A stretch of DNA of 32,183 nucleotides from CAYYYW01 sp964476245 (GTDB taxonomy: Bacteria > Patescibacteriota > Microgenomatia > UBA1406 > HO2-37-13b), in NCBI GenBank assembly GCA_964476245.1, contig CAYYYW010000011.1, forward strand, positions 1 through 32,183. The letters run 5' to 3'. The notes below the pieces were generated by a model. It searched no databases, had not been told where the DNA came from, and worked only from the letters and a program-made list of their open reading frames with translations. Positions 6,684 to 14,960 of the stretch are shown here, in pieces. Position numbers and translations under genes: made by a program. The first letter of the stretch is position 1, and every line of letters begins with the position of its first letter.

Positions 6684-7652
6684 CTATCCGCTCAATTTTT
6701 TGAGGAATTCTTCGTTGTTTTTTGTCTTTTTTAACTTTTCAATCAGGGCCACCAATCTTTCATCTGAAGATAAAAGTGCCATCATCCTTCTCAAAGTAGC
6801 TATTCTATCAATAATTTTCTTATCAAGCAGCAATTCGTCATGACGCGTTCCTGATTTTTCAATATCAAAAGAAGGAAAAATTCTTTTATCGGCAAATTTC
6901 CGATCCAAGTAAATCTCCATATTGCCGGTCCCCTTAAATTCCTCATAAATCAAATCATCCATTCTTGATTCGGTATTAACTAAAGCGGTGCCAAGAATAG
7001 TTAAAGATCCGCCCTCTTCGCAATTCCGCGCCGCTCCCAAAAATTTTTTGGCCGGATATAAGGCAGCTGGGTCATAACCTCCAGACAAAGTCCTTCCTGA
7101 AGGATCAACCGCCAAATTATAAGCCCGCGCTAAGCGAGTAACCGAATCTAAAAGTATAACTACATCACGACCCATTTCCACTAAACGTTTGGCCCGCTCT
7201 AAACCAAGCTCNNNNNNNNNNNNNNNNNNNNNNNNNNNNNNNNNNNNNNNNNNNNNNNNNNNNNNNNNNNNNNNNNNNNNNNNNNNNNNNNNNNNNNNNN
7301 NNNNNNNNNNNTTGTCAATTCGCAAAAGTCCGTTAAACCGTTCATTTTGTTTTGGTGGTCGCACCATACCCTTAATTTCATCCCCCGGTCGTAGCCAAAA
7401 CTTGCGGATCTGTGTTTGAGAAACGTAGATATCATCTGAAGATGAAGCAAAATGCGGCCGTAAGAATCCAAAACCACCATAAGTAATTTCCAAAAAACCT
7501 TTGGCCGAATAAGACATTTTTAAGTCTTCGGCTATTCTCTCTTCAAGAGAATTGCGTCCCGGCGCTGGAGATTCTTGGGTGGTTAATAGAATATCCTCTG
7601 GGGTAAGAGCAGTCTGTTTTGTATCTTGCATATTAAGAAATTTAAAAATCAT
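6684..7652 (-). CDS. rho: Transcription termination factor Rho (contains an assembly gap)
   Basis: Hexameric RNA-dependent ATPase that ends transcription. The N-terminal part has the cold-shock-like RNA-binding domain (GFLEITYGGFGFLRPHF, then VSQTQIRKFWLRPGDEIKG). After the gap come VILLDSVTRLARAYN (Walker B region), LSGGYDPAALYPAKKFLGAA (Q-loop region), then MEIYLDRKFADKRIFPSFDI and the typical C-terminus. The 100 N at 7212-7311 replace the Walker A segment. By comparison with Rho of about 420 residues, more than the 33 codons implied by the N are probably missing. The start may be ATG 7652 or the internal ATG at 7631; the former sits two bases from a hairpin repeat. Confidence 0.93.
   Translation of the reverse strand: MIFKFLNMQDTKQTALTPEDILLTTQESPAPGRNSLEERIAEDLKMSYSAKGFLEITYGGFGFLRPHFASSSDDIYVSQTQIRKFWLRPGDEIKGMVRPPKQNERFNGLLRIDXXXXXXXXXXXXXXXXXXXXXXXXXXXXXXXXXXELGLERAKRLVEMGRDVVILLDSVTRLARAYNLAVDPSGRTLSGGYDPAALYPAKKFLGAARNCEEGGSLTILGTALVNTESRMDDLIYEEFKGTGNMEIYLDRKFADKRIFPSFDIEKSGTRHDELLLDKKIIDRIATLRRMMALLSSDERLVALIEKLKKTKNNEEFLKKLSG
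7212..7311. other. Assembly gap (100 N)
   Basis: Exactly 100 N inside rho, removing the ATP-binding P-loop region. The real length is unknown. Confidence 0.95.
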
Positions 7653-7654
7653 TC

Positions 7655-7690
7655 TTCGACAGACTCAGAATAATACTGAGCGAAGTCGAA
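7655..7690. repeat. Short interspersed hairpin repeat (CTGAGCGAAGTCGAA family)
   Basis: TTCGAC (7655-7660) pairs with GTCGAA (7685-7690), and CTCAG pairs with CTGAG inside. It shares 15 identical bases with the copy at 4942-4956. It lies immediately upstream of the rho start. Confidence 0.8.
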
Positions 7691-7796
7691 ATACGGATTA
7701 AAAATTAATAAAAAACTAAGAAAGAATACTCGCTTTATTACATATAGTCTTTTGCTGTTCTAAAGATATAGAAAGTCTTATTTATTTTGAATACTA

Positions 7797-7982
7797 GGAG
7801 ATCCTCCTTACCTGGATAGAAGTTTTAAAAGTTTTTCCATTAAACAGAACGAGAAAGCGTGCTCTCCCGACGTTACGTCGAGGTAAGACATCGCTTCATT
7901 TCCCGACGTTACGTCGGGATTACCCTTGGAATTGAAGTTGTATAGAAAAAGCTTTTAAGGTACTCGTATCCTCAAGGAGGAT
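7797..7982 (-). ncRNA. Probable 6S-like regulatory RNA
   Basis: No protein gene fits 7653-7991. Read on the minus strand, the transcript starts near GATCCTCCTT (7973-7982), which pairs exactly with AAGGAGGATC near its end (7800-7809). The stem continues with GGATA/TATCC and TTAAAAGCTTTTTC against GAAAAACTTTTAA. An internal bubble of about 25 bases on each side follows; its 3' side can fold GAG...CTC. Beyond it UCCCGACGU pairs with ACGUCGGGA. A rod of about 185 bases with a large central bubble and a closed end is the 6S RNA architecture, which mimics an open promoter to bind RNA polymerase. The consensus promoter at 7991-8020 fits. Alternatives are a structured rho leader or a miniature inverted-repeat element. 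Confidence 0.5.
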
Positions 7983-7990
7983 CAAAATCA

Positions 7991-8020
7991 ATTATAATAG
8001 ATGTCTTTTATTTTTGTCAA
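7991..8020 (-). promoter_or_regulatory. Perfect consensus promoter overlapping a coding 3' end
   Basis: TTGACA (8015-8020) and TATAAT (7991-7996) on the minus strand, 18 bases apart, both perfect. The -35 box encodes the Leu-Asp of the upstream protein's C-terminus and the -10 box includes its TAA stop. The predicted start site, near 7984, coincides with the 5' end of the paired RNA. Confidence 0.8.
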
Positions 8021-9383
8021 GGGCGATTTTTTGAGGAGCTCTTTTTCGCCCCTCGACCATTACTCCAATCATTGCCAAAATAAACGGCTCTGTTATGAAG
8101 CGGTAACGATGATTTTCGTCAATCTCAAAAAGATTACCGATTATAAAGACATACATGACGACAAAAAACATAAACATGAAGACTGTTTTTTTGGGCGATT
8201 TGATTTTGTTTTGAAAGACATATTTCAAACTGAAGTAAATAAAAAGCGGAAAACCAAAGACGACATACAATCCCCCACCATAAACGATTAGATTATATAA
8301 ACCTTCGTAAAGTTTAATCGACTTAGCATTCTCTTTAACCAGATGAATATCGCTTGCCGGGTATGAATAATTAGCGTAAACATCGACCAGTTTTCTTAAA
8401 TACCCATTGGGGTTTGAGGCAATTAAAACAATGCTGTCCTTAAGATATAGATTTGAAATACGGACGTAACGTAGATCGTTGAAGTTAATAAACCCGGTGG
8501 ATTTTCTTGCTTGATCAAGAAGCTTAATTCCGGTTTTTGCTGATTTTTGAAATTCCAAAGGATATTTATCAAGAGGACTGAATGGGTCGATTAAAGACAG
8601 CCGAGAGATTTTTCCTTCTGAAACCAATTTTTTGATTTTATCTTTTGAATAGGCTCGAAGAGTTAATTTAGCAAAACCCATTCCCATCCAAGAATTGGCA
8701 GAGAATTGATGAACAATAATGAAATTTTTTATATATAAAAAGAAAACTAAAAATAAAGGGATAATGGCCGCCGTCATGATTTTATTTCTGTCTTTTTGGT
8801 AATGTCCGATGAGCCAAACCATTATCAGTAAAAACCAAACAAGATGAAACATGCTTCTTGTCAGAACGAGAAGAGAAAGGAAAAAGAAAAAAACAAAAGC
8901 GTTTATTAAGTGCTTGTTTTGACAAAATTTTAATAAAAATATTGCTGCAAGAATCAGAAAGAGGATTACGGGATAATCGTAAAAGAACAAATTTTCCGTC
9001 AAAATAGTGGCCGGATTAATGGTAAAAAGAATAACCAAAACCAAGGATAATCTATCAGATATCTTAAGTTGCCTAAGAAGATAATAAAAAGAAATGGCGA
9101 TGGCCAAACCGATAAGAATAAAGAGGGCGTTAAATACCAAATGATAATTGTGGGGAAAAAGTTTTAAACCGATCCCAACTAATAAATTGAAGCCGGGTGG
9201 TTGACCGTGCAGGTAAAACAAACTCTCCCGAAGTCTTGTTTTTAAAAGAAGAGGATCAACAAACTGCCAAAACCATTGCATTGGACTGATGTCAAAACGG
9301 ACTCCCGCCAAAAAAAACAAAAGACGGGAGATAAAAAAAATGAAAACAACAGTTCTAGCCTTCATGAAATTAGATGATATCAT
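7992..9383 (-). CDS. Multi-pass GT-C-type membrane glycosyltransferase-like protein
   Basis: 463 residues with about ten hydrophobic helices, beginning VVFIFFISRLLFFLAGVRFD. The first periplasmic loop (FDISPMQWFWQFVDPLLL, then LHGQPPGFNLLVGIGLKLF) resembles the ArnT/PMT-like GT-C fold, in which an acidic residue after helix 1 is catalytic and the sugar donor is a lipid-linked phosphate. A hydrophilic stretch around residues 240-330 would be extracellular. The specific substrate is unknown. It is divergent from the next gene with only six bases between start codons; an alternative start is Met7. The last codons contain the promoter of the downstream RNA. Confidence 0.6.
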   Translation of the reverse strand: MISSNFMKARTVVFIFFISRLLFFLAGVRFDISPMQWFWQFVDPLLLKTRLRESLFYLHGQPPGFNLLVGIGLKLFPHNYHLVFNALFILIGLAIAISFYYLLRQLKISDRLSLVLVILFTINPATILTENLFFYDYPVILFLILAAIFLLKFCQNKHLINAFVFFFFLSLLVLTRSMFHLVWFLLIMVWLIGHYQKDRNKIMTAAIIPLFLVFFLYIKNFIIVHQFSANSWMGMGFAKLTLRAYSKDKIKKLVSEGKISRLSLIDPFSPLDKYPLEFQKSAKTGIKLLDQARKSTGFINFNDLRYVRISNLYLKDSIVLIASNPNGYLRKLVDVYANYSYPASDIHLVKENAKSIKLYEGLYNLIVYGGGLYVVFGFPLFIYFSLKYVFQNKIKSPKKTVFMFMFFVVMYVFIIGNLFEIDENHRYRFITEPFILAMIGVMVEGRKRAPQKIALDKNKRHLL

Positions 9384-9389
9384 ATTACT

Positions 9390-10847
9390 ATGAATAAATT
9401 AATTGTTGTCCTTTTTTTAATCTCCGTTTTCCTCGCCAGTTTTATACCGGTAAAAGACACCGACTTTGGCTGGCACTACCGTTGCGGCCAGCAATTTTTA
9501 ACCACGGGTAATCCGTTGGCTAACGGATGCCTCAAAAACGAATTCTCTTATTTTCTTCCTGACTATCAGGCTTACTATCCAAGCTTCCTTTATGATATTG
9601 GTCTCGCTTTTGTTTACAACCATTTTGGTTTTATCGGAATTAGTTTTTTGGGGGCGGCCATTTTCACTTTATGTGCTTTTTTTATCTTCCGGTTTCTTTC
9701 CGGTCCTTCTTGGTTAAGAATATTAGCTTTCTACACAATTTGGTTGCTTTCTTATTCTACTTTCGGATTGGGACTTAGATCACAAATTGTTAGTTTCTTA
9801 TTTTTCGCGGTAACGTTATTTATCATCAACAAGGCTAAAAACAACTTCGGATGGTTGTTTCTTTTACCGTTAATCTTCGTCGTTTGGGTAAACACCCATA
9901 TTGGTTTTTTTATCGGTTTAGTCTTGTTGGTGTTTTTTACGGCAGAGTCTGTAATAAACCTCCGCGGTTTTAGTGACACCATCTGGAACCGCGGAGGTTT
10001 GATTCTGGTGTCTGTCTTTATCTTTTCCATTCTTTCAACTTTTATTAATCCTTTCGGACCAAAAGTTTATCTTGAAATCTTTCGTCATCTTCAAGCCCCC
10101 CTAAGCACGATGATTGCTGAATGGGTAGCTCCTGATTTTTGGCAGACGACTTTGATTATTATTCTGATAATAATCGGTTTAGTTATTAGTTTTAAAAACA
10201 AATCTATTTCACTATTTAAAATTCTTATCTTGCTCTCTTTCGGTTTTCTTGCAGTTAAAGCACGGCGTAATCTACCGTTTTTTTATATAATTTTCTTTTA
10301 TACGACCTTAAGCTCCAAATTAACCAATAATTTCTTAAAATATCTTGGTCACGATCATGATCAAGATAAAGTAATCAATCAACTGTCTCTTTCTTTTCTT
10401 GTTTCCCTCATTTTTGTTTTTTCCGTCATTAATATTCCCCAAACGCTTAACTTTCATCAATCTTGGGAAAACTATTGTCGTCAAGGACCTATCTCTTATC
10501 CCTGTCAAGCGATTGAGAAAACTAATCTAAAACAGCTATCCGGCAATCTTTTTACCGCTTATGAATGGGGTGGTTTTCTAATTTGGCAAACTCCAAAACT
10601 AAAGGTATTTGCCGACGGCCGTATGTCTGCCTGGAAAGATGAAAATAATCAATATCCCTATCAAGTTTATCTTTATATTATTCAAGCAAAATCTGGTTGG
10701 AATGAAATGTTAAAAAAATATAAAACCGATTATCTTTTGATCGGCAAAGGCACTTTTCTGGATCTTGAACTGCAAAAGAACGCGGCTAAATACGGCTGGA
10801 AAGAATCTTATCGTGATGACGTGGCGGTTTTTTATCAAAAAACCTAA
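9390..10847 (+). CDS. Multi-pass membrane protein of the envelope-glycan block, GT-C-like
   Basis: 485 residues, about ten membrane helices, with a hydrophilic C-terminal domain of about 120 residues. The first loop after helix 1 has VKDTDFGWHYRCGQQFLTTG, an acidic-aromatic pattern like GT-C glycosyltransferases. The C-terminal domain has KVFADGRMSAWKDENNQYP, a pattern seen in uncharacterised GT39-like proteins. A palindromic repeat at 9956-10000 is read in frame as LRGFSDTIWNRGGL. It may transfer sugars from a polyprenol carrier outside the membrane; that is inference. The start pairs divergently with the preceding gene, with an ATGATATCAT palindrome at 9374-9383 between them. Confidence 0.55.
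   Translation: MNKLIVVLFLISVFLASFIPVKDTDFGWHYRCGQQFLTTGNPLANGCLKNEFSYFLPDYQAYYPSFLYDIGLAFVYNHFGFIGISFLGAAIFTLCAFFIFRFLSGPSWLRILAFYTIWLLSYSTFGLGLRSQIVSFLFFAVTLFIINKAKNNFGWLFLLPLIFVVWVNTHIGFFIGLVLLVFFTAESVINLRGFSDTIWNRGGLILVSVFIFSILSTFINPFGPKVYLEIFRHLQAPLSTMIAEWVAPDFWQTTLIIILIIIGLVISFKNKSISLFKILILLSFGFLAVKARRNLPFFYIIFFYTTLSSKLTNNFLKYLGHDHDQDKVINQLSLSFLVSLIFVFSVINIPQTLNFHQSWENYCRQGPISYPCQAIEKTNLKQLSGNLFTAYEWGGFLIWQTPKLKVFADGRMSAWKDENNQYPYQVYLYIIQAKSGWNEMLKKYKTDYLLIGKGTFLDLELQKNAAKYGWKESYRDDVAVFYQKT
9956..10000 (+). repeat. Intragenic inverted repeat, AACC...CCGCGGTT family
   Basis: Arms AAACCTCCGCGGTT (9956-9969) and AACCGCGGAGGTTT (9987-10000) are perfectly complementary, separated by 17 bases. 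The spacer (TTAG...AC..CCATCTGG) is related to that of the repeat at 28175-28220. The 45 bases keep the reading frame. Confidence 0.85.
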
Positions 10848-10849
10848 CT

Positions 10850-12442
10850 CTATTTGCCTTGAAGTAAATACAAATAGAGTTGTCTTAATTTTTGATTATA
10901 CGGAAACTTTGGCAAGGCTTCTTTTTCTAAAAATTCTTTGGCTTCATTTTTCTTGTTTTGTTTAATTAAAACTCCCGAATAGTTTTCATAGGCTAAATAA
11001 TAATTGCCGTTATCAATTGCTTTTTTATAATACGTTGCCGCCTTACCAAAATCTCCTTTTCTTTCATAAATTACTCCTAAATTGTTCCAATTGGTCCACC
11101 AATAGGGTGCTAATTTAGTTGAATTCTCAAAATGAATTTTTGCCTCATCAAAACGCCCAACCCTAAAAAGCTCAACGCCCAAATTGTTTTCTAAATCAAA
11201 AGCGTCTTTTGAGATCTTTATATCATGGCTATAAAGAGTCAACCCATTCCGCCAGTCAAAAGTGCGAATAAAAGTGCGCCAAGAAAGGATAATTATAATG
11301 ATTATAGTGATTATAACTTTTAACTTTTCACTTTTAACTTTTAACTTAGGAGCGATAGCTCCGAACATCCCCAACATCCCCACCATCGGCAAATAAAACC
11401 AACGGTCAGAAACCGTCAAGTCTAACGAAAACAAATGAAGATGAAATCCTAAAGCAAAAATAAACCAGAGGAAGAAAAAGAGAAAATAAATGGCTACATG
11501 GCTATATTGCTTTATTACTAAGAAAATAACAATAGCTAAAATTGCCAGAAAGAACAAACTATCAAAAATAAGCGGCCGAGAAAAATCGGGCCAAGTTATT
11601 TTCTCAACCACCCAATGTTGACTAATGGCCAAATCCAAAGGAGCAAAAAAGGTCTTAAGATAAAAGAGAATGATTTTGGGCATACTTATTAACCGATCCC
11701 AAAAATCCATCCGCGTAATTGGCGATAAACCATGTTTCTGAAAATAAATCCCCGCCAGGCCAAACCGCAAAATTAAATAGGCGGCCAAAGAGACCAAAAA
11801 GAAAATAAAATAATTCAAAAGTCTTTCTCTTTTATAAATCAAAAGATAGAAAAAAATAAGAGCAAAAAAAATTATGCCTGTTTCCTTTGAAAGTAAAGAC
11901 AATAAAAGTAGAAAAGAGGTCGATAAATAAATAACTCCGTTATCTTTTAGCCTTACAGGTTCTTTAATTACAAAAGTAAGCGCTAACATGCCAAAAAAGA
12001 AAAAAAGAATCTCTTGGAGAGCCGCTACGTAAACCACCGCCTCAGCGTTCATGGGGTGAATCAGAAAAATCAACGAGAGGAAAAATGAAAGCTTTTGTTT
12101 TTTAAAAAAATGCTCAAGGAGAACAAAAACTAAAACAGCGTTACCTACGTGAAGCAGTAACTGAAACAGATGAAAAAAGAAAGGTTTTGACCCAAATATA
12201 CTATAAACTACCGAAAAGAAAAACGTCATCAACGGTTTATAATAAAGACCGGTCAAAGCACTTCCTCCCCCGGGATTAAAAGTTGAACCTTTAAAAAATA
12301 AGGGGAAATTGGATAAAGAATGGACCAAAACATTATTGATCACCTGCTCCTCATCATCCCAAACAAAACCGTTAAAAAGACTGTTAAAATAGACAAGAAA
12401 ACCAATGAGAATTAAAAGTAAAATAAACTTTTCCTTTTTCAC
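10850..12442 (-). CDS. TMTC-like membrane glycosyltransferase with C-terminal TPR repeats
   Basis: About 530 residues from the GTG at 12442, chosen because it directly precedes the first helix (KKEKFILLLILIGFLVYF) and lies nine bases after a TATACT box; the longer frame runs into the divergent gene. The first loop has FNGFVWDDEEQVINN, the Asp-Asp motif typical of TMTC/PMT-like enzymes. Many helices follow, then TPR units (AFDLENNLGVELFRVGRFDEA, then WTNWNNLGVIYERKGDFGKAA). TMTC family members transfer mannose to proteins in animals; bacterial relatives are little studied, so the substrate is unknown. A tandem repeat is read in frame as KLKVKSEKLKV near 11315-11348. The stop is two bases from that of the convergent gene. 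Confidence 0.7.
   Translation of the reverse strand: MKKEKFILLLILIGFLVYFNSLFNGFVWDDEEQVINNVLVHSLSNFPLFFKGSTFNPGGGSALTGLYYKPLMTFFFSVVYSIFGSKPFFFHLFQLLLHVGNAVLVFVLLEHFFKKQKLSFFLSLIFLIHPMNAEAVVYVAALQEILFFFFGMLALTFVIKEPVRLKDNGVIYLSTSFLLLLSLLSKETGIIFFALIFFYLLIYKRERLLNYFIFFLVSLAAYLILRFGLAGIYFQKHGLSPITRMDFWDRLISMPKIILFYLKTFFAPLDLAISQHWVVEKITWPDFSRPLIFDSLFFLAILAIVIFLVIKQYSHVAIYFLFFFLWFIFALGFHLHLFSLDLTVSDRWFYLPMVGMLGMFGAIAPKLKVKSEKLKVIITIIIIIILSWRTFIRTFDWRNGLTLYSHDIKISKDAFDLENNLGVELFRVGRFDEAKIHFENSTKLAPYWWTNWNNLGVIYERKGDFGKAATYYKKAIDNGNYYLAYENYSGVLIKQNKKNEAKEFLEKEALPKFPYNQKLRQLYLYLLQGK
11315..11348. repeat. Intragenic tandem repeat of AACTTTT units
   Basis: Repeated AACTTTT/CACTTTT units translated in frame on the minus strand as KLKVKSEKLKV, followed by a low-complexity Ile run from ATAATTATAATGATTATAGTG. 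It lies in a loop next to the last membrane helix of the TMTC-like protein. Confidence 0.75.
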
Positions 12443-12480
12443 AATAAATATAGTATAAAATATCCTGCATGAAATACTTC
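12299..12480. repeat. Copy A of a duplicated 5'-gene-plus-promoter segment
   Basis: About 180 bases covering the first 45-50 codons of the TMTC-like gene (minus strand), the divergent intergenic promoter and the first codons of the methyltransferase. It is highly similar, over its whole length, to 13277-13457. Confidence 0.85.
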
Positions 12481-13242
12481 CGACGCTATTTAAAAATAGC
12501 TCCTTTGTCTCTTGCTCTCTGGCGTTCTCTTGAATCTGAAGCAATCAGCAATATTAAAATAAAACCTCCGGTTTTGGATGTTGGTTGCGGCTTTGGAGAG
12601 TTTTCTGGAGTTCTTTTTGAAAAAATGGTTGAGGTGGGCGTTGATATTAACGAAAAAGATTTATTCTTAGCCAGCCAAAAAAAGAAATATAAAAAATTGA
12701 TTTTGGCCGATGCTCGCTGTCTTCCTTTTAATGACAACACCTTCAACACGACCATCTCTATCGGCGCTTTAGAACATATCAAAAATGTGGAAAAAGTTTT
12801 TTTTGAGGTGCAAAGAATTTTAAAACCGGCTGGTCAATTTATTTTTACTGTTCCCACTCTCACCCTCAATAGAGTATTAATCGTCCCTCGCGTTTTACAA
12901 AAATTTAGGCTTGGATTTTTTGCTTACCTATACATCAAATTTTTTCATTGGGCTTTTAAACACGAAGTGATTATTGGAAAAAGTCAATGGCTTTCAATGG
13001 CAAAAAAAGCCGGTTTTAAAATTGTCTATACGGCCCCCACCGTTTCAGAAAATCAGGTGAAAATTTTTGAGCTTAGTCTTTTTTTTGCTTTACCCACCCA
13101 GCTATTTCGGTATTTTTTCAAAAAAAGACTGCCCTTTTCACCAAAATTCCGGATAGAATTTCTTTACCGTGTTTTTAAAAAATTACTTAAAGATAAAAAT
13201 TTAATTGATGCTAATATTATTGTTGTTGCCAAAAAAACATGA
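12469..13242 (+). CDS. SAM-dependent methyltransferase, class I
   Basis: 257 residues with the Rossmann SAM-binding motif VLDVGCGFGEFSG near residues 35-47, the acidic residue after beta 2 (VEVGVDINEKD), motif II region ADARCLPFNDNTFNTTIS and post-motif ISIGALEHIKNVEKVFFEVQRILKPAGQF. This is the Methyltransf_11/UbiE-like pattern. The C-terminal half has hydrophobic stretches (LGFFAYLYIKFFHWAF) that suggest a membrane-associated or lipid substrate. Being among envelope glycosyltransferases, it may methylate a sugar or lipid carrier; this is inference. It starts 27 bases from the divergent TMTC-like gene, with TAAAAT seven bases before the ATG and no Shine-Dalgarno. Confidence 0.85.
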   Translation: MKYFRRYLKIAPLSLALWRSLESEAISNIKIKPPVLDVGCGFGEFSGVLFEKMVEVGVDINEKDLFLASQKKKYKKLILADARCLPFNDNTFNTTISIGALEHIKNVEKVFFEVQRILKPAGQFIFTVPTLTLNRVLIVPRVLQKFRLGFFAYLYIKFFHWAFKHEVIIGKSQWLSMAKKAGFKIVYTAPTVSENQVKIFELSLFFALPTQLFRYFFKKRLPFSPKFRIEFLYRVFKKLLKDKNLIDANIIVVAKKT

Positions 13243-13276
13243 TTATTATCTCTTCAAAAAAAATTATTTTGACACC

Positions 13277-13418
13277 AAGGAAAATTGGACAATGAATGCA
13301 CCAAAACATTATTAACCACCTGCTCCTCATCATCCCAAACAAAACCGTTAGAAAGACTGTTAAAATAGACAAGAAAACCAACGAGAATTAAAAGTAAGAT
13401 AAATTTTTCTTTTTTCAC
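13277..13418 (-). pseudogene. Duplicated 5' fragment of the TMTC-like gene
   Basis: From GTG 13418 the frame reads KKEKFILLLILVGFLVYF and on through NGFVWDDEEQVVNN, nearly identical to the start of the gene at 10850-12442. Similarity stops after about 47 codons near 13277 (NFPW), and the frame ends soon after in unrelated sequence. It is a fragment carried along with the duplicated divergent promoter. Confidence 0.85.
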
Positions 13419-13457
13419 ATAAGTATCATATAAAATTAAACTATTTCATGAAATACT
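13277..13457. repeat. Copy B of the duplicated 5'-gene-plus-promoter segment
   Basis: Matches 12299-12480, including the start ATGAAATACTT of the rightward gene. The right boundary lies in the first codons of the 13448 gene (MKYFYR compared with MKYFRR), so the GT-C gene gained its promoter and start region by this duplication. Confidence 0.85.
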
Positions 13458-14941
13458 TTTATCGGCTGTTTTTCATTTTCCTTGGAACTCTCCCACTGTT
13501 TTTTGCCGGCAGCCTCCTTTTCTTAAAAGATCCTTTAATTTGGCCTGATGAGGCAATCTATCTTGATACCGCCAGAACCCTTGCCCAAACCGGCCGATTA
13601 GCCACCAATATTTTCGGCGGCGCCATCCCCGGCCTTAAACAACACGCCCATTGGTACCCGCCGTTGTATTTTCACCTTTTAGCTCTCTGGACAAATATTT
13701 TTGGCTCAAGTATTGAATCAGTCCGTTTTTTATCATTTTTATTGGCTCTATTTTCGTTAATAACTTTCTTTTTTATTGTTAAAGTCCTTTTTGATGACGA
13801 GCGATTAGCTTTGTTAGGCACCATAATTTTGGCCGTTGACTTTTCTTTTTCTCGAGCCAGCCGGGTGGCTCGTATGGATATGTTCTCTTTTTTCCTTCTT
13901 GTCTTCACTCTTCTTGCTTTTTTTCTCAGCCAAAAACAAACTGCTCTGAAAAAATCCTTACTCTTTTACCTTTTAACCGGTGTTTTAAGCGGATTGGCGG
14001 TGCTTACCCATCCGTTAGGTTTTATCGCTCCAACTGTAATTATCGCTTATCTTTTAATACTTTTAATAAGAAACCAATTTTACCATTGCAACACCTATCG
14101 TATTCGAAATGGTAAAACAATAGTATTAAAACTCTGTTTGATATTTTTTCCTACTTTGCTCGCTCTTTTCTTTTGGTTTTTCAGTATGCGCGACTCTTTT
14201 GGCTTATTTCTTGAACAATATCATCTTCAGTTCTTAAGAAAAGCGCCGCAGACACCTTTTCCTCTAACATTGTGGTATAGTAACCATTCGTGGAAAATCA
14301 TTTTCTCTTTATACGGCTTAACCATCATTGCCCTATTTTTTCAGCTTTTTTTATCTTACCAATCAATTAATTTATTCATTTCTTTAGGTTTAATCATTTC
14401 CACCGTTGCTCTTTTATGGGGAAAAGAGATGTGGTATACCCTTTATTTTCAACCGTTTATTACACTGGCTTTATTATCTATGTTAAAAACCGCTTTAAGT
14501 CAGAAAAACACAAGAATATTATTCGGATTTATAGGCGCTATATTTATTGTTTTAATTCTTAATTTTAATATGTTTGTCGGCATCGTTCAGCAACTTAGCG
14601 CAGATAGCTATGATTATCACCGATTTACCAAATCAATCAGCGATAAGCTTCCGTCAAAAGCAACTATTTTTTTAGCCACCATTCCTGACCCATATTTTGA
14701 TCTTAAACAACAAAAAAATAAGCATTTCCAAATCTACGAATTCCCTACCGTTCCAGTTTCGGATAGAGCGTATAAAAAACTTCTTGATTCAACCGATTAT
14801 CTTATTCTAAACATGATGCCTGATAAAAGAGTGGAAAACTATATGAATAAATATACCGATAATAAAACAGTTATCGGCCAACCAGGACAGTTTTCAACCA
14901 TTATTTTTAAGTTGGTCACCCGCAATAAGCGATCAAAATAA
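13448..14941 (+). CDS. GT-C/PMT-like (ArnT-type) glycosyltransferase
   Basis: 497 residues, about ten membrane helices. The first loop has DPLIWPDEAIYLDTARTLAQ, with the Asp-Glu pair typical of PMT_2/GT39 enzymes that move a sugar from polyprenyl phosphate to a lipid or protein on the outer face. The second conserved stretch, AHWYPPLYFHLLALW, is also typical. LARMDMF-type sequence (VARMDMFSFFLLVF) matches helix 4 of the family. A hydrophilic C-terminal tail of about 120 residues follows. The acceptor is unknown. The promoter and first codons derive from a duplication of the neighbouring divergent promoter, with TAAAAT 11 bases before the ATG. Confidence 0.8.
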   Translation: MKYFYRLFFIFLGTLPLFFAGSLLFLKDPLIWPDEAIYLDTARTLAQTGRLATNIFGGAIPGLKQHAHWYPPLYFHLLALWTNIFGSSIESVRFLSFLLALFSLITFFFIVKVLFDDERLALLGTIILAVDFSFSRASRVARMDMFSFFLLVFTLLAFFLSQKQTALKKSLLFYLLTGVLSGLAVLTHPLGFIAPTVIIAYLLILLIRNQFYHCNTYRIRNGKTIVLKLCLIFFPTLLALFFWFFSMRDSFGLFLEQYHLQFLRKAPQTPFPLTLWYSNHSWKIIFSLYGLTIIALFFQLFLSYQSINLFISLGLIISTVALLWGKEMWYTLYFQPFITLALLSMLKTALSQKNTRILFGFIGAIFIVLILNFNMFVGIVQQLSADSYDYHRFTKSISDKLPSKATIFLATIPDPYFDLKQQKNKHFQIYEFPTVPVSDRAYKKLLDSTDYLILNMMPDKRVENYMNKYTDNKTVIGQPGQFSTIIFKLVTRNKRSK

Positions 14942-14960
14942 TATTATTTATCACTATAAT

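Noticed and set aside
7797..7982. RNase P, tmRNA or SRP RNA as identity of the structured intergenic RNA
   Set aside because: The length and the rod with a single central bubble do not fit RNase P or tmRNA, and it is too long for a bacterial 4.5S SRP RNA; no tRNA-like end or tag ORF is visible.
12443..12544. Longer N-terminus of the TMTC-like protein (start at 12544)
   Set aside because: It would overlap the divergent methyltransferase gene and precede the -10 region; GTG 12442 is directly before the first helix, and the duplicated copy preserves the same GTG.
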